NCBI RefSeq assembly: GCF_032854445.1
Contig: NC_088306.1
Coordinates: forward strand, 6,383,924 to 6,447,923
DNA: 64,000 nucleotides
Direction: 5' to 3'
Source: Liolophura sinensis
Lineage: Eukaryota; Mollusca; Polyplacophora; Chitonida; Chitonidae
Part shown: piece after piece, positions 1 to 11,589 of the stretch
Position numbering within the stretch: the first letter of the stretch is position 1
How the letters are laid out: each line of letters starts with the position of its first letter
Notes under the pieces: model-generated
What the model saw: only the letters and a program-made list of their open reading frames with translations
Databases searched by the model: none
Told to the model about the DNA's origin: nothing
Position numbers and translations under genes: made by a program

Positions 1-237
1 GATCCCTTTGTTTTCTTAGCGGTACGAATATCAAATTCTGCTGTTTATTAATGTTGATGGATGAAGATGTTATAGATTTCATGGCTCTCAATCTGCTTAA
101 CAATAAACCACGGACACCAGTTGTTGGGATCTTCTCTTTGCTTTCGTGTCATTTTTTACTATATGTGATGAGAGCACATCATCTTGAGTAGCTCTGGACC
201 ACTGACATAATGCAATGATCTTATAAATGAGAATATT

Positions 238-400
238 TTCCATGTAATTCTGTCTAAGCCATGGTGCTAGGGGACGGGTAAAGTGCTACTCTATAAGTAT
301 ATGCATATATCACCCTAACTGAGGAAACTGCTGAGACGCGACTTCTCTTTACAGATTTGACCATTTGCCAACTGTCCCACTCGCTAATTTGGCTTCGCTC
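238..400 (+). repeat. Dispersed repeat B, copy 1
   Basis: This copy carries the family hallmark TCTAAGCCATGGTGCTAGGG, followed further on by CCCTAACTGAGGAAACTG and GACCATTTGCCAACTGTC. The same string of blocks recurs about a dozen more times in the window, on both strands. No open frame is conserved between copies, so it is a noncoding mobile repeat (MITE- or SINE-like), class unknown. Confidence 0.6.
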
Positions 401-1285
401 ACTCCAGCATAGTTCTTTACATTCCCTCAATATGGTACGTTAGTATTTTCTTCACACTGTTGCACAGGTCGATGGTTTACCCCTGACTCTCTGGTTAAAC
501 AGCAATCAAACAAGTAATAATTCAAATGTTGCATTATCAGGTTGTGGCAACGAAGCATAGATTATTACACAACAGTCACTTTTCCGGCCATTCTTGTGTT
601 TGATAACAACAGCTTTGTTTATCACAGCTCGTGACCTAAAGCAATGAACGCTTCCAATTGCCGGCTGTCATATGCGTGTACATGTCTCATTTATTACATT
701 GGTGACGGTTATCTTGTTTCCAAAGTGTCATTTATTTATGTGGCTGGTAGTTCTGGAAAAATAATCTTGCTTTTGTGTTTGTAGCCGACACTTAGTCGGT
801 ACGTTAGCGAGCAATCACACAGAAAATGAGGTCATACACTATTATGCTATCATGTGTCCATGGATTCCCTAACACAGTAACTCAGTAACACAGGCATGCG
901 TCATTCAGGTCATTGTACAACTGATGACGTCATTTACACTAAACATACGCTGCGTGTAAAAATCCAAGTCACTAATACTGGACCTTATCCGCATAATTGT
1001 CGGACTTGTGGTGTAGTGTGGTGTAGAAAATGTGCTTGGTATATATGCTTACATAGGCCGCGATGAATTATTCTATGACTGATTCTATGACGCCACCATT
1101 GGCAGTATTTCAGCCATAGACAAAGATCAAGTGGTTGTAGCCTTACTGATCTTTGCGCTTATGATGCTACCGTTATATATGGAGGATTTTTAACCAAGCA
1201 GAGAGTTAAGAAGCTCTTTGAACTCACATCAGAGCCGTCACTCTTGACTACTGGTCTATCATAATGTACGCTTCAGGTCAATTAT
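401..1285. other. Gene-free stretch
   Basis: I see no supported gene or recognised repeat here. The composition is AT-rich and there are stop codons in all frames. Confidence 0.5.
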
Positions 1286-1289
1286 GTGA

Positions 1290-1415
1290 AGACCAATGTC
1301 CAGACAACGTTTAGCTCAAACCACCAAAGAATTAAGAAGGCAAATATGAGGACGAAGCAATACATTACGGCGCAGTCAACTGAAAAGCACCGCTGAACAG
1401 TTTGTGTATATTTCC
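1290..1415 (-). repeat. Repeat F fragment
   Basis: Read on the minus strand, it contains the block TTCTTTGGTGGTTTGAGCTA followed by AACGTTGT. This matches the core of repeat F near 50.6 kb (TTCTTTGGTGGTTTGTG...). The stretch CCGCTGAACAGTTTGTGTAT at about 1391-1410 reappears as CCGCTGAATAGTTTGTGTTT just beside the F copy at 57 kb. Confidence 0.45.
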
Positions 1416-1419
1416 CGAT

Positions 1420-2735
1420 CCCCGAGAACGGGCATGAAAGCGGTCTGATAACTATGGTCGATCCTATGGAGCGGGATTTCAATAAGAAATCCACGAGACC
1501 CGTTAAAAGTTTCTTCCTTGCCGATTGCTTCATATTAGCAGCACTTCTTGCTAATCGTAGAATGGAAACCTGCTATGTATTCCTAATAATCCGCACGCAA
1601 TGAACTCGATTGCAAATGTGTGCAAAAGCGAAAGAAATTAAACAAGGAAAAAGTAATCCTCTACGAACACGTGCACGTAAACCACTATTTCACTGTAACA
1701 GGGAAGACAGTCCATGTGCATTGAGAGACCAGCCTTTTCTTCTCCTGATTTTCATTTCTTCTGACATCTCTTTTTGTTTACTGGTTATGGGTCTACAATG
1801 TATTTATAAATTTGATTTGCTGCCAAATACTTACCATTCCGTCGCAATATACAGGGCTACTTTCTGGATAGGCAGGTACTTGGCAAAACTATCTTCGACT
1901 GAATTTCTTTTTGTCATTTTTTTTTAAAATGCCGATTATGAATAGAACACCCGCAGTATTAGCATTCATGGCATGCCATCACAATTACAATACTTTGCCA
2001 ATTTATCTCGTTTCACATGCCACTAGATGTAATGCAGATATCGATTTGCTCAATTCGTTGAAGACGTTCACAATAAAGTTGCACACAAATGAGCACTGTA
2101 AACAACTTGTGACTTGTAAGTAGACAGAATTTGTGCATTTCTTTTCATCACTGGTAGTTTGTCTTAAAATGATCTAATCACCCCCACAAAAAAGATCGAC
2201 TTGCTTTCCACACCGTCTTACTAAGTCATTAATATCTCTTTAATCAGAAGACTTTAACATTCACGGAATTTTCTGAACGGCTCTGGAATTTCAATTTACG
2301 GCCTCCAACCAGTAACACTCTTGTTCTTGAATAAAATCAATCAAATCCTTTGCAGAACTTTTAAGTTGAGAATACAACAATCCTCTCGTCCAAAGAAACC
2401 CTCAGCTGTCATTTTTTTATAATCATATCACGGCCTTTAACATGTCCTTGGTGCGTAAAGAGGATTAGAGCACGGGGCTGGTCCTGTGAGACGGGATGGC
2501 GTTAAAATGAAAATAAATGTGTGCAAAATTGTTGCAAAATGAGGTGATATTCGCCGTGGATATTTTGTACTTAATGGAATCTTCTACTAAAACCAGTGTA
2601 TTATCCTCTGTTGTAGTTGCACAATACATAATGATGTACTGGAATTGTCGGGTCTTGTAACCAGGTTTCCGATTGTCTAATGAAACAAACATGACTATAT
2701 CAGTGAAGTCGAACCAGTCAGTCGTTTGGCCGGCC
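1420..2735. other. Gene-free stretch
   Basis: There are only short open frames with no recognisable protein features. I see no supported feature. Confidence 0.5.
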
Positions 2736-2747
2736 TCTAAATGTATA

Positions 2748-3013
2748 GGGGCCTCCGTGGCTCAGTCGGTTAAAGCGCTAGCGCAGCGTATTGACCCAGG
2801 AGTCTCTCACCAATGTGGTCGCTGTGAGTTCAAGTCCAGCTCATGCTGGCTTCCTCTCCGGCCGTACGTGAGAAGGTCTGACAGCAACCTGCGGATGGTC
2901 GCGGGTTTCCCCCGGGCTCTGCCCGGTTCCACCCACCATAATGCTGGCAGCCGTCGTATAAGTGAAATATTCTTGAGCACGGCGTAAAACACCAATCAAA
3001 AAAAAAAAAAAAA
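2748..3013 (+). mobile_element. Full-length tRNA-derived SINE (SINE-1) with perfect 12-bp target duplication
   Basis: The 5' head is tRNA-like, with an A-box-like CTCCGTGGCTCAGTCGG and a B-box-like GTGAGTTCAAGTCC. The body runs through CAGCAACCTGCGGATGGTCG and CCATAATGCTGGC to the family tail GTATAAGTGAAATATTCTTG, GGCGTAAAACACCAATC and a poly-A run. It is flanked by an exact 12-bp duplication, TCTAAATGTATA, at 2736-2747 and 3014-3025. That shows target-primed retroposition and fixes both ends. The perfect duplication and near-consensus body make it the youngest-looking SINE here. Open frames across it are incidental. Confidence 0.93.
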
Positions 3014-3025
3014 TCTAAATGTATA

Positions 3026-3705
3026 AGGTACACGTCGATATGAACAGAGGATATTTCAACAACTCCACATGTTTTACGTGGTGTTCCGGATAGAACGTCT
3101 GTTACTGGAGGTGTAGGTCCGAGATACAACCTCATGTCATCTATAAGATGTGGAATCGAAAGATTGGCATTAGCTGATTTTTAGCACTGTTCGTATGGTG
3201 ATATTGTGCCCGACTGCTACATTGTAACACCGTCGTTGTGCCACTGAATTATTGATGAAAGTGACTTTAATTACCTATCCAATATTTACACAAATTATAC
3301 ATGTACACCTTATTCTATAGCGGTTCAAACTCACTACCTGGGCGGTGATCTTAAAGGATTATAGAAACCAAGAAGAACGTGAATGAAACTGCAGCCCTTT
3401 GTCGGTTGCTTGACACACCTCCTCAAGTGTCATATTTGAGCCAGCAAGATTTTAACACAAGAGTTTAACGGCTAAATTCTTGTCTGCAGCGCAGAAAGAC
3501 ATTGTGAATATACTCTGCTTTTTTCATTTTGTGAACTTCTAACTACATGCATGGTGTAATTTTATTCTGTAACTGAGAGAAGTAACTTTCTCTAGTAGAG
3601 GTAGAAAAGTCTGGTGTAGTATATAGCTTTGTATACGTGGGCGTTAGTAACGTCTCAAGTTGGCAGTCCGCAAGACTACGTAACATCTAGCGGAGTCCAC
3701 TGACC
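3026..3705. other. Gene-free stretch
   Basis: I see nothing recognisable here. Confidence 0.5.
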
Positions 3706-3711
3706 AAACGC

Positions 3712-3783
3712 TTTCCTTCCATTATAATGCTGGCTGGTGTCCAAAAAAAATAATTCTTCAGTACGGTATTAAACATCAGTCAT
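3712..3783 (+). mobile_element. SINE-1 3' fragment
   Basis: Diverged tail: TTATAATGCTGGCTGGTGTC, then an A-rich interruption, then ATTCTTCAGTACGGTATTAAACATCAGTC. This follows the order of the SINE-1 3' end. Confidence 0.6.
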
Positions 3784-3785
3784 AT

Positions 3786-4611
3786 ACCGAAACAAATTTA
3801 ACGTAACACAGAATTTTGGATAGAACATCAACTTACACATTCTGCTTCTCAACTCTGATTCTCTCCCGCCTTCTGACTTATGTTGAGACTTCGTCTTCCT
3901 GAGTTTATACATGTAACAGGGTAAAATGTATTAACAAAGTTAAATGTATTGGCAGTCTTCCTACTGGTGAACAGGACTCTTGGTAAATGCGCAGCTGGGA
4001 TATGCTCCCGTAGTCCTTGGTTCAAACCTTAGCTGGGTTGCCTGTCGCATATGTAAGACAAGGGCCGTGAATAATCACTTGTTTATGTTGTTACGCCGAT
4101 GACAAACAAGCCTCTACATTACTAAAATTTAAAACTCAGGTCCTAAACAGCATAGGTAAAAAATACAAATGGTTTGTCGACTGCAGAACCTATGTAGGCA
4201 TTGCGCCGAAAGAAACACTGGGTTAAAAGTAATGCGGTATCGATATAAATATATATTTATTTCCAGATATAAATTACATTTAACACTACATTACCCTATG
4301 GAACTGGACATGTTGGTAGTCTGTATAATTCCTCGAACGTTCGCACACATCACCCTGTATCACCTGTTTTCGATTAACCAGCCTCTCTGCCAATGTTTTT
4401 ATCACCATGTTCTCTACCTGTTAGTCTCCATACTTAACAAAGCAATTCTGAATTCTGAAATAATTACACAGAAATTTTATAAATGTCCATTTAAACGTTA
4501 CATGTAATATGAACAATAAATTAGAGAGAACGATTGTTGGTAAATTGCAAGTATGTGTGTTTTTCAACATAGCGTTCTTGAATGAAGTGAAATAAGAACA
4601 AAAGTTTACAG
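3786..4611. other. Receptor 3' flank, gene-free
   Basis: This lies downstream of the minus-strand receptor. TTTATT at about 4257-4262 reads AATAAA on the minus strand and could serve as its poly-A signal, roughly 350 bases past the stop. Nothing else is recognised. Confidence 0.4.
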
Positions 4612-5709
4612 TTACACTGCCTGTCCCTTCGGTAACAATTTCATTTGTGTTTTCGCTGAATTCGCGTCGGTTACGTAGGAGTTACTCGTGACTTCTTGTG
4701 GAGGCTCTTTACCCTTTGTTTTCAACGGGTTAAGGCATACGCATAATGTCCTTCTGAAACTCTGGGAAAATGTCGCATATGTGATAATGCTGACGGAGAA
4801 CGTCAAGTAATACAACAGCTGCAGTAAATGCTGAGTCAGATACTGCTCAGGTGTGATGTCCCCGTACACTTGTACCTCAAGCCATATCATCACGAGCAGG
4901 GACACTCTCGCGATGTGACTAGGAAGCGCCATGATGATGAAGGAAACGGAAACAGCTGATAACATCCGAGTGATTTGTTGCTGCATCACAACGCTGACGG
5001 AAACACGAAGGCCGTTGTACATCCGCTTGTTTCGGGCTTTCGACATCCACACGGCCTCGAAAGACAAGAACAACAGGACGAGAATGGTGACCGAAGGCAG
5101 GATAAGAGTGACGACCGTGTCTAGGTAGGTGTAGATGGAGTTAATCATATGCATCTCTTGATTCATCTGACACAGGGGGTAATCTTCCATCAGTTCGACG
5201 TGATTTAGCCAGAGAACCGGACAGTATAGAACGAAGGCGGTCACCACCATGCTGGTTATGCACCACTTTGCCCCGCGAATTGTACAGTACTTGCCCACTT
5301 TGAACGGGTAACGAATCCTAACCAGGTTCTCCGTGGTCAAGGCGACAACAAACCAGACGGAAACGAAGGCGCTGATGTAAGTCAGATACAGAACGATCTG
5401 GCAGACGCCTTGTGTGTGGAGCAGAGTCACTTCCACCCTCTCCAGCCAGACAACGAAAGTACATAGTAAAAACACCGTATCGGAGATGGACTTTCCGATG
5501 AGATAGAGGCCACAGGAAGCTTGTCGGAAAGACTTGATGGAAAAGACTAACACCGCAACGATATTCGCCGGAACTCCAAAGGCCAAAATGACAGGAAGTG
5601 AGTATAGATCAATCGTGGTTGTCAGGTGGTACATTTGATAGTCGGCGCTGTGAAACTCATCGCTGTAGTTGTCATATTTGTCCCACGTGTCGTTCGCTGT
5701 GCCTTCCAT
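4612..5709 (-). CDS. Class A (rhodopsin-like) neuropeptide-type G-protein-coupled receptor, intronless
   Basis: A 365-residue seven-helix receptor of the plasma membrane, probably coupling an extracellular peptide to G proteins. I start at the ATG at 5709. The frame stays open upstream to a stop at 5839-5841 but has no other ATG. N-glycosylation sites NDT (6-8) and NYS (14-16) lie in the short outer N-terminus. Helices are near residues 34-57 (GVPANIVAV, as in TM1), 68-90 (D77), 102-125, 150-168, 196-219, 250-277 and 291-315. C103 and C180 can form the TM3-ECL2 disulfide. Key signatures are altered: E/DRY is ENL (127-129) before RIRYPF, the CWLP toggle is MALP (260-263), and NPxxY is SIITY (307-311). 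General resemblance is to the invertebrate FMRFamide/TRH-receptor-like group, but the ligand is unknown. The frame is uninterrupted for 365 codons. A 5' UTR intron is possible. The call of GPCR is secure, the subfamily tentative. Confidence 0.93.
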   Translation of the reverse strand: MEGTANDTWDKYDNYSDEFHSADYQMYHLTTTIDLYSLPVILAFGVPANIVAVLVFSIKSFRQASCGLYLIGKSISDTVFLLCTFVVWLERVEVTLLHTQGVCQIVLYLTYISAFVSVWFVVALTTENLVRIRYPFKVGKYCTIRGAKWCITSMVVTAFVLYCPVLWLNHVELMEDYPLCQMNQEMHMINSIYTYLDTVVTLILPSVTILVLLFLSFEAVWMSKARNKRMYNGLRVSVSVVMQQQITRMLSAVSVSFIIMALPSHIARVSLLVMIWLEVQVYGDITPEQYLTQHLLQLLYYLTFSVSIITYATFSQSFRRTLCVCLNPLKTKGKEPPQEVTSNSYVTDANSAKTQMKLLPKGQAV

Positions 5710-6440
5710 TTCGATGCTAACGGTGACTGGATTCCACTGGAAAGCGACAGAAATCTTCACCAGCTGAAGAAGTGAGCCCCGAAGAAGTCCTTCGCGACGT
5801 AGCGATATAATAGAAATCCTACGTGGTGCGTGTCGCGGTCATCAGCGGGCTAAATGTGTCTCTCCGCCTAAAACAGAAATTTATATAAATGTCAACAAGA
5901 TTTAGAATATTGGTATATTATGTTGAATAACATGCGAAATGCGTCACTAACTTAGATAATTAGAGAGACGATTGCGGTTACCAGTTATCACGTTCTGCCA
6001 TGACATGCGTGTTATATAACCGTGCTGTCCTGCCATATACATCACACATGCGCATCCAAACTATCACCAACAATACAGTTAACAACAAACAGTGTGAGGA
6101 ACCGAGAGATAGACTTTTGAATTGTCGTTTGGGCTTGCAAATATATGTCATGTAAGGGTGTAAAACTAGTAATGAGTACGGTCACAATTAGACTTACAGT
6201 GCAGCAGGCCCATTATCACTAGAAAGGTGAAAATCTGATTCGATTTTTTTTTGATTTGTTGCGTGATAATAAGCAATTTGTGCACACTAACGCACATGCG
6301 CTAATTATTTAAATGTTCGCCTCTACGTGTAATCCCACCCCCTCTTAACAATGCTTTGAGTTTTGTTCGAGAGGAGTATCCTGCCGTCAAGTCTGGTGTA
6401 GAGGTGTTAGGGTGAAGTTTATTTGATCACTCATTTCAGA
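5710..6440. other. Receptor 5' flank
   Basis: This holds the 5' UTR and upstream region of the minus-strand receptor. Weak acceptor-like sites (TTTCCAG, GAATCCAG on the minus strand) lie between 5710 and 5760, so a spliced leader exon cannot be excluded. I see no clear TATA box. Confidence 0.35.
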
Positions 6441-6625
6441 TGAATTTTACGCCGAACTCAAGATTACAACTTAAGCCAGCAGTATCGTGGGAGGAAACCG
6501 TATTGAGCCCAGAGGAAAGCTAAGACCATCCGCAGCTTTGCTAGAAGATCTTCCCACATACATTCTGATAGGAAGCCAGCATATGCTCGACTTAGAGAGA
6601 CTATATTGTAGAGGGCCTCATCACT
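6441..6625 (-). mobile_element. SINE-1 copy, diverged
   Basis: On the plus strand it reads TTTTACGCCGAACTCAAGAT, GTGGGAGGAAACCG, GACCATCCGCAG and GGAAGCCAGCATATG. These are the reverse complements of SINE-1 tail and body blocks in the right order. No target duplication was found. Confidence 0.75.
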
Positions 6626-6664
6626 AGACGGATCACGACTCGGCTGCAGAAGCCCGTCGGAACA

Positions 6665-6745
6665 TCTACACTATTTAACAAAGATGTTATTAATGAGAAA
6701 TTCAAGCAACTTGATGAACAATCTAGCGTCCCCTTTATTGAACAC
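6665..6745 (-). pseudogene. Scrap of the reverse transcriptase found at 57.5-59.0 kb
   Basis: AGATGTTATTAATGAGAAAT followed by TCAAG (about 6682-6706) is an exact 25-base match to the minus-strand reverse-transcriptase relic at about 58147-58171, in the same orientation. Read on the minus strand it gives EFLINNI. Similarity fades on both sides. It is short, so the call is tentative. Confidence 0.4.
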
Positions 6746-6769
6746 CGATACAATTAGTGATGAAACGGC

Positions 6770-6955
6770 CACAAAGGTCAAAATGACACACTACCAAAGC
6801 ATTAAAGACTTGCAGCATAGAGAACAAAATTGTACATCGACGACAGTGTGGAAATAGGTCAATGGTCACACGTAACCAGTGAAACATGGCCTTTTGTCAA
6901 TATACTTAAATGTTCATATAAAAGAGTTATGAATAGTAGCAAATTTCGCGCCCCT
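6770..6955 (-). repeat. Dispersed repeat B, minus copy
   Basis: Contains GCAGCATAGAGAACAAAATT, GGTCACACGTAACCAGTGAA and CGCGCCCCTTAGCACCACG, the reverse complements of the repeat B blocks. It lies head to head with the plus copy that starts about ten bases later, forming an inverted pair. Confidence 0.6.
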
Positions 6956-6964
6956 TAGCACCAC

Positions 6965-7240
6965 GAGTTAAACTGAAAAGAGGCCTGATTTCAACGGTTA
7001 CGTGTGCCAAGTATCACACTGTCGTGGCTGATAAGGTTTTAGCGTCCATGCTGTAGAGTTTAAAATCAGTTGCTGCCATTTAGACATTTACTTGCTCAGT
7101 TGAAATAAAACTCTAGATGACTTAAAGTGGTAAGAGACCGAGTCTCATGGGTTACGTATGACCATTTGGCACCTATGACACACTAGATGCTGCAATAGTA
7201 TTACTCTACATGCTGTAGACATTTATATTTAAAATCATAA
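6965..7240 (+). repeat. Two tandem copies of repeat B
   Basis: Copy one (about 6965-7090) has GAAAAGAGGCCTGATTTCAA, CGGTTACGTGTGCC and CCATGCTGTAGAG. Copy two (about 7098-7240) has GTTGAAATAAAACTC, GGGTTACGTATGACCATTTG and CATGCTGTAGACATTTATAT. Both follow the repeat B order. Confidence 0.55.
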
Positions 7241-9165
7241 AAGTAAATGTCCCACATGTTATTGCTCGATACGTAAACAATGAAATGACAAAGATGCATA
7301 CAACTTTAGGTTACTCTTGTTTTTAACAACCGTAGGCACGCCTTGCGTCTTTCACAATACAGCAAATATCGGTAAATGCGCTCTGAACCGTGGGTAGTTG
7401 TTTTTGATGTATTATTGCTCTTGGGAAATCACTTTTGCTTCGTTGTTGATAAAACGTTTTTTTTTTTGAGTGATTTCGGCCTTCTTTTCTAAACTTCAGA
7501 ATCACAAGCTTTTTGATTAAAGAAAGGCCACCATGAATGCCAGTCAGACACCACTGTCTTTCTTATAATCCATAAATAAGGAAATACGCCAAACTCCTTC
7601 CCGCCTTTAATAATGCGCTCCAAAGGCATGGCATTTTTTGTTCTTTCCAGTACTACGTCAGTACATGTGGGTGTGTGCTTATTAAAAACATCAAGGTAGT
7701 TATACACGCACTGTCACGTTACAGAACAACGCGTTTATTAACGCATTCCAGACACGCTTAATAAACACGTCTTTGCTGTTAATTCATACACGTAATGAGT
7801 ATGTTTAGCGATTACAGACATGCGTTTATTGTAGTAAACATATGGAAATGTTTACAAAATAATGAGGAGGACATTTTCAATCAATACAAATAGTCCAGTA
7901 AAATGACTTTGTGTTATTAGGTGTAAAAAGTAAAAAAAAAACATGTGAAAGTGTTCACTATAGCTAACGTATAATATCGGTTATGTAGTAAATACAGGAT
8001 GTGTTTATAAAGGAAACACGTATCTTAGAGTGTGCGAATCAGATCTGTGTGCGTAGCCCATCATATCACAGAGTCTCCCATTTTGCAAAGTCTGCTAATT
8101 CTCGGAGGAGATGAAAAAGATCTTTCATGTAACAGTGACTTCAGGCCAGCTCCAAGACATTAATAGGAAGAGATATTAGTGTGTATCTAGTCCAATAGTT
8201 TCGACTTTCCAGAGCATACCGTATAATATCTTTTCAATAGGTTGCCTGAAATGTAACATGTTGCGAAAATAGACACCTCTGGCAGGGGAACACGCTATGT
8301 TAGCTAAGTTCGCTTTCATGTACGGGTAACACACTAGTCCAAAGTTTGGATGCATAAAACATAGCCTGCCGAAATTCAGCAATCTTAAATATTTTGTGAT
8401 GCAAATGACCTGCGTAAAATTGCGGGTTTATCGAGCTTCTGGTATTTAGAGTGCATTAAGCCTAACCTAAATTGAGCTCATTTCTTGCAAATTACAGGAG
8501 TTTTTTTCTGAATTCTCGCATGTCTTCACGGTATCACGAAGCGAACTGGAGCGAGAATGTTACTGCGGAAGATGTTCAGCGGATTGCCATTATGTGTACT
8601 GTGTAAAATACCAGGATGTTTTTCAACTCAGCCATCATCCCTTACATTTGTCAACTAGAAGTGCCTTTATGGCTGAAGACCGAGATGAGACATGCCTTCA
8701 TACTTTTCATAACAGATCCGACAAATTGAATTTAATTATAAACATTCATTATGGTGGCTAAAAAAAAATGTGAGAGGGGATTCGTTTTAGCTACAGTAAG
8801 TCCTCTGTAAGTTCTGGGTGTTATTTTATAGATACTTATTCACGCATTATTGCACGTCGATATGCATTTTGTTTTATTAAAAGTCCAGTATGTGGGTAAG
8901 AAAGCCAATGGGCCATTTTGAGAAGTAAATGCTGTAGTATCGCATAGAATATGCTTTCTCAATCAATAATAGTGAAAATAAATAAAAAGGTAATAAATAA
9001 AACAAACAATTAAATTAATAAATTATAAAACAATTGAAGAAATATTTTCTGTGTCGTTACACAGGAAATAATGAGATAGATGATGACAGTGTTGCTCGTT
9101 ATAACAAAAGGGAGTCATACTAACCTCGTAAGTAACTTGGTGTGAACTGACTTACAATTCACAGG
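7241..9165. other. Gene-free stretch
   Basis: I see no supported gene or known repeat here. An A/T-only stretch of TAAA and AATA words occupies about 8977-9030. Confidence 0.5.
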
Positions 9166-9900
9166 GCCCGTACGCGTTCTAGTCTCTGTAAAGTCAGTCA
9201 CTCTCACTAGCAAAATTGCCACATTTTTGCAAAGAAAATCAAATTTGAACACTTTTTCTAATTCATATGGTTAAACTGCATAAGCTCACCTTCGACGCCA
9301 AGAACTCATTGCCTCGTATGACTACATAATTAACAAAAAAACAAAAGCAGTGGCATGTTGGGGAATAGTCGTGGAGAGTAATTTGTTTTACAACAGGTGA
9401 ATCAACATTGTGGTTAGAAGAAACTCCGCGTAGTAACACAGCCTACACTATACTCTCAGCGAATAGACTACATTGTTTCCTATAACAAGTTTCCTAACAT
9501 CCAGCTTTAGAAGCATATTGCCGTGAGATAATATACTACAAGAGGTCAAATAATTTTAATTTATTAAGGTTAAATTATACTAATACGTGTAAACAATTTA
9601 AATACGACAGTGTCAGAAAAAGAGTTTACAGCAAAATCGATAGCAGTTTAGGTAACTGGTGTCATCCTCCGTTAAAACACGTTGAATAATTATGACGTCA
9701 CCCCAGGCAATGGTCTCTTGTTGTCGAATACGAGCTTATGAAATTTAACATTATGAATTAGAAAATAGTGTTCTAACTTCAATTTCCCTGCAATAATGTG
9801 AACTTCAAACATATGAATGTGTAGAACTTATGTTGATACGTGTCACTGACAAAAGGCCATTTTGGTAGCGTGTATGACTGATTTTACAGACGACCACATA
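9166..9900 (+). repeat. Duplicated segment D, copy 1 (partner 36895-37560)
   Basis: Blocks shared in order with 36.9-37.56 kb include GTAAAGTCAGTCACTCTCAC, CAAGAACTCATTGCCTCG, GGTAACTGGTGTCA, GTTCTAACTTCAATTTCC and GACTGATTTTACAGA. The two have diverged strongly and share no open frame. Possibly an old transposon copy or a duplicated locus segment. Confidence 0.5.
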
Positions 9901-11585
9901 TACGCGACTCTATAAGAAATAGTCTTTACTTACATAATGCACTCTTTAATTATACTGTAACGACGTTGACACAAGGTTTATTGAGAATTCTACCCGTGAC
10001 TTTGTTCAAGTTTACCGGTAAAAAATTGTTTTGTAATTTATTCTTATGAAGAAAACTGGGCAAATTTGAACGGTAATAAAGGCAGAATTTGTACGCAGAA
10101 ACAATTCTTGTGTCAGTGATCAACTTTTTTAATCTCCCAGTTGCAAACCGTATAATATTAAAAAAGCCATAGTACAGAAACTTAGCTGTTTTTTTTTTCG
10201 TTGAGTAACTTAGTGCAACGCTTACAAGACTTACCACGATTAACGCACACTGTCTGAACGGTTATTCCTATGTTCACCGATTTCATCTGGCATGTCAAGA
10301 ACTTCCTGTTCATCTACCATCCCTCTCAGCCTATCCAACCCCAGGGCTTCCACGTTCGACGGCGCTATAGCAGACCGGGATTTAAGAAGTCGTCTAATTC
10401 TCCCTGTTGAGATAAGAGACGCACCAGACTAATCAGCATGATGCAGAAGCTTTAACAGTTCATATCGGTGCGGGCTTATTGATCTTGTTTGCACGATATG
10501 AAAACTCCACTCTTTACAGCTACGAAGTCATCAAGGAGGCTGGCTTGGTGAAGTCTCGTATGCGCAGCTTTGCTGGCAAAATGCACGCTATAAATGGAAC
10601 AAGTATATCCCCAACAGATGGCAATGGTATGTTCTATTCATCGGAGATACGATTAATTCACAAGACAGTGTTAAGTGCTCAGTCAGATTATGTAACAAAT
10701 GTGCATGTTCCCAAATGTCTGAAATGTCAACTAGTTCAATCCGATGGCAATATGAAACATTAATGTACATTTAAAATTCAACTGTCTGTGACTGGTTCCG
10801 ATAGTTTCAACTCTCTGCAGCTTTTTTACCGAGTTAACGGTGGGTTTCACGTTGAATACTCTTGAGTTCTGATCAAAAATGGATGAGCGGAAACCGTCTA
10901 GAATGTTCGCTTATATCTTAGAACGTCCCAAATGATTACATTCACATCCGTGTCGTTTGTGGTCAGGTTACAGTTCAAAAAGCGGATTGCATTAAGTTTT
11001 TAAGAATCATTGAAACTCTATATCAATAGTCAGACAGGAGTATCGTATTTACCGAAAGGCAGTAAATTTGAGCCACATGTTTTTTTGGTAAACACAGAAG
11101 TAGTTATGGATTTTCCACCACAAATGTCCAGAAAAGCTTTTTGAAACGAAAGTGAAAAGTTTGCTATCCAATCTGTGCAATAATGAGTGCGAGCATGAGT
11201 GGGAGATGTATGGCCTAGATACTCAATGAATTAGACAAAGTCGATCACTGATGAATGTCCTTGTATTATCATTATATAGAATACCCATAGTTTAAAGCCG
11301 GTCGTAATCCAAAGCCTTGTCGGCTTGAGACTCTCAAGAGCCGGCCAATTACAATATAATTACAATTACAACATGCCAAAGTCCTTTTATAGCACTGATT
11401 GATACACGATTATCCTACATGTGACAACATATTGTAGTGGAGCATGGACGACGTCTCTGGGTGTAACGTCCCGAAATACTGAAACTCCTGATTTTATTGA
11501 TGAGAAAGTTGCATGAGGTATAATATTAAGTAATCTCTCTTAATGATCCCGTTCTGTTTTCGTATTTTATGTACTTTCTTAGTTC
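9901..11585. other. Gene-free stretch
   Basis: The longest frames are under 100 codons and show no domain features. Nothing recognised. Confidence 0.5.
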
Positions 11586-11589
11586 TTTC

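Noticed and set aside
2673-3135. Three overlapping frames of 62-104 codons
   Set aside because: They run across the SINE at 2748-3013. Similar chance frames appear in other SINE copies.
3960-4090. Possible tRNA near TGGTTCAAACCTTAGC
   Set aside because: Only a B-box-like string. No A-box at the right distance and no cloverleaf.
4931-5128. Plus-strand frame of 65 codons
   Set aside because: Antisense shadow of the receptor gene.
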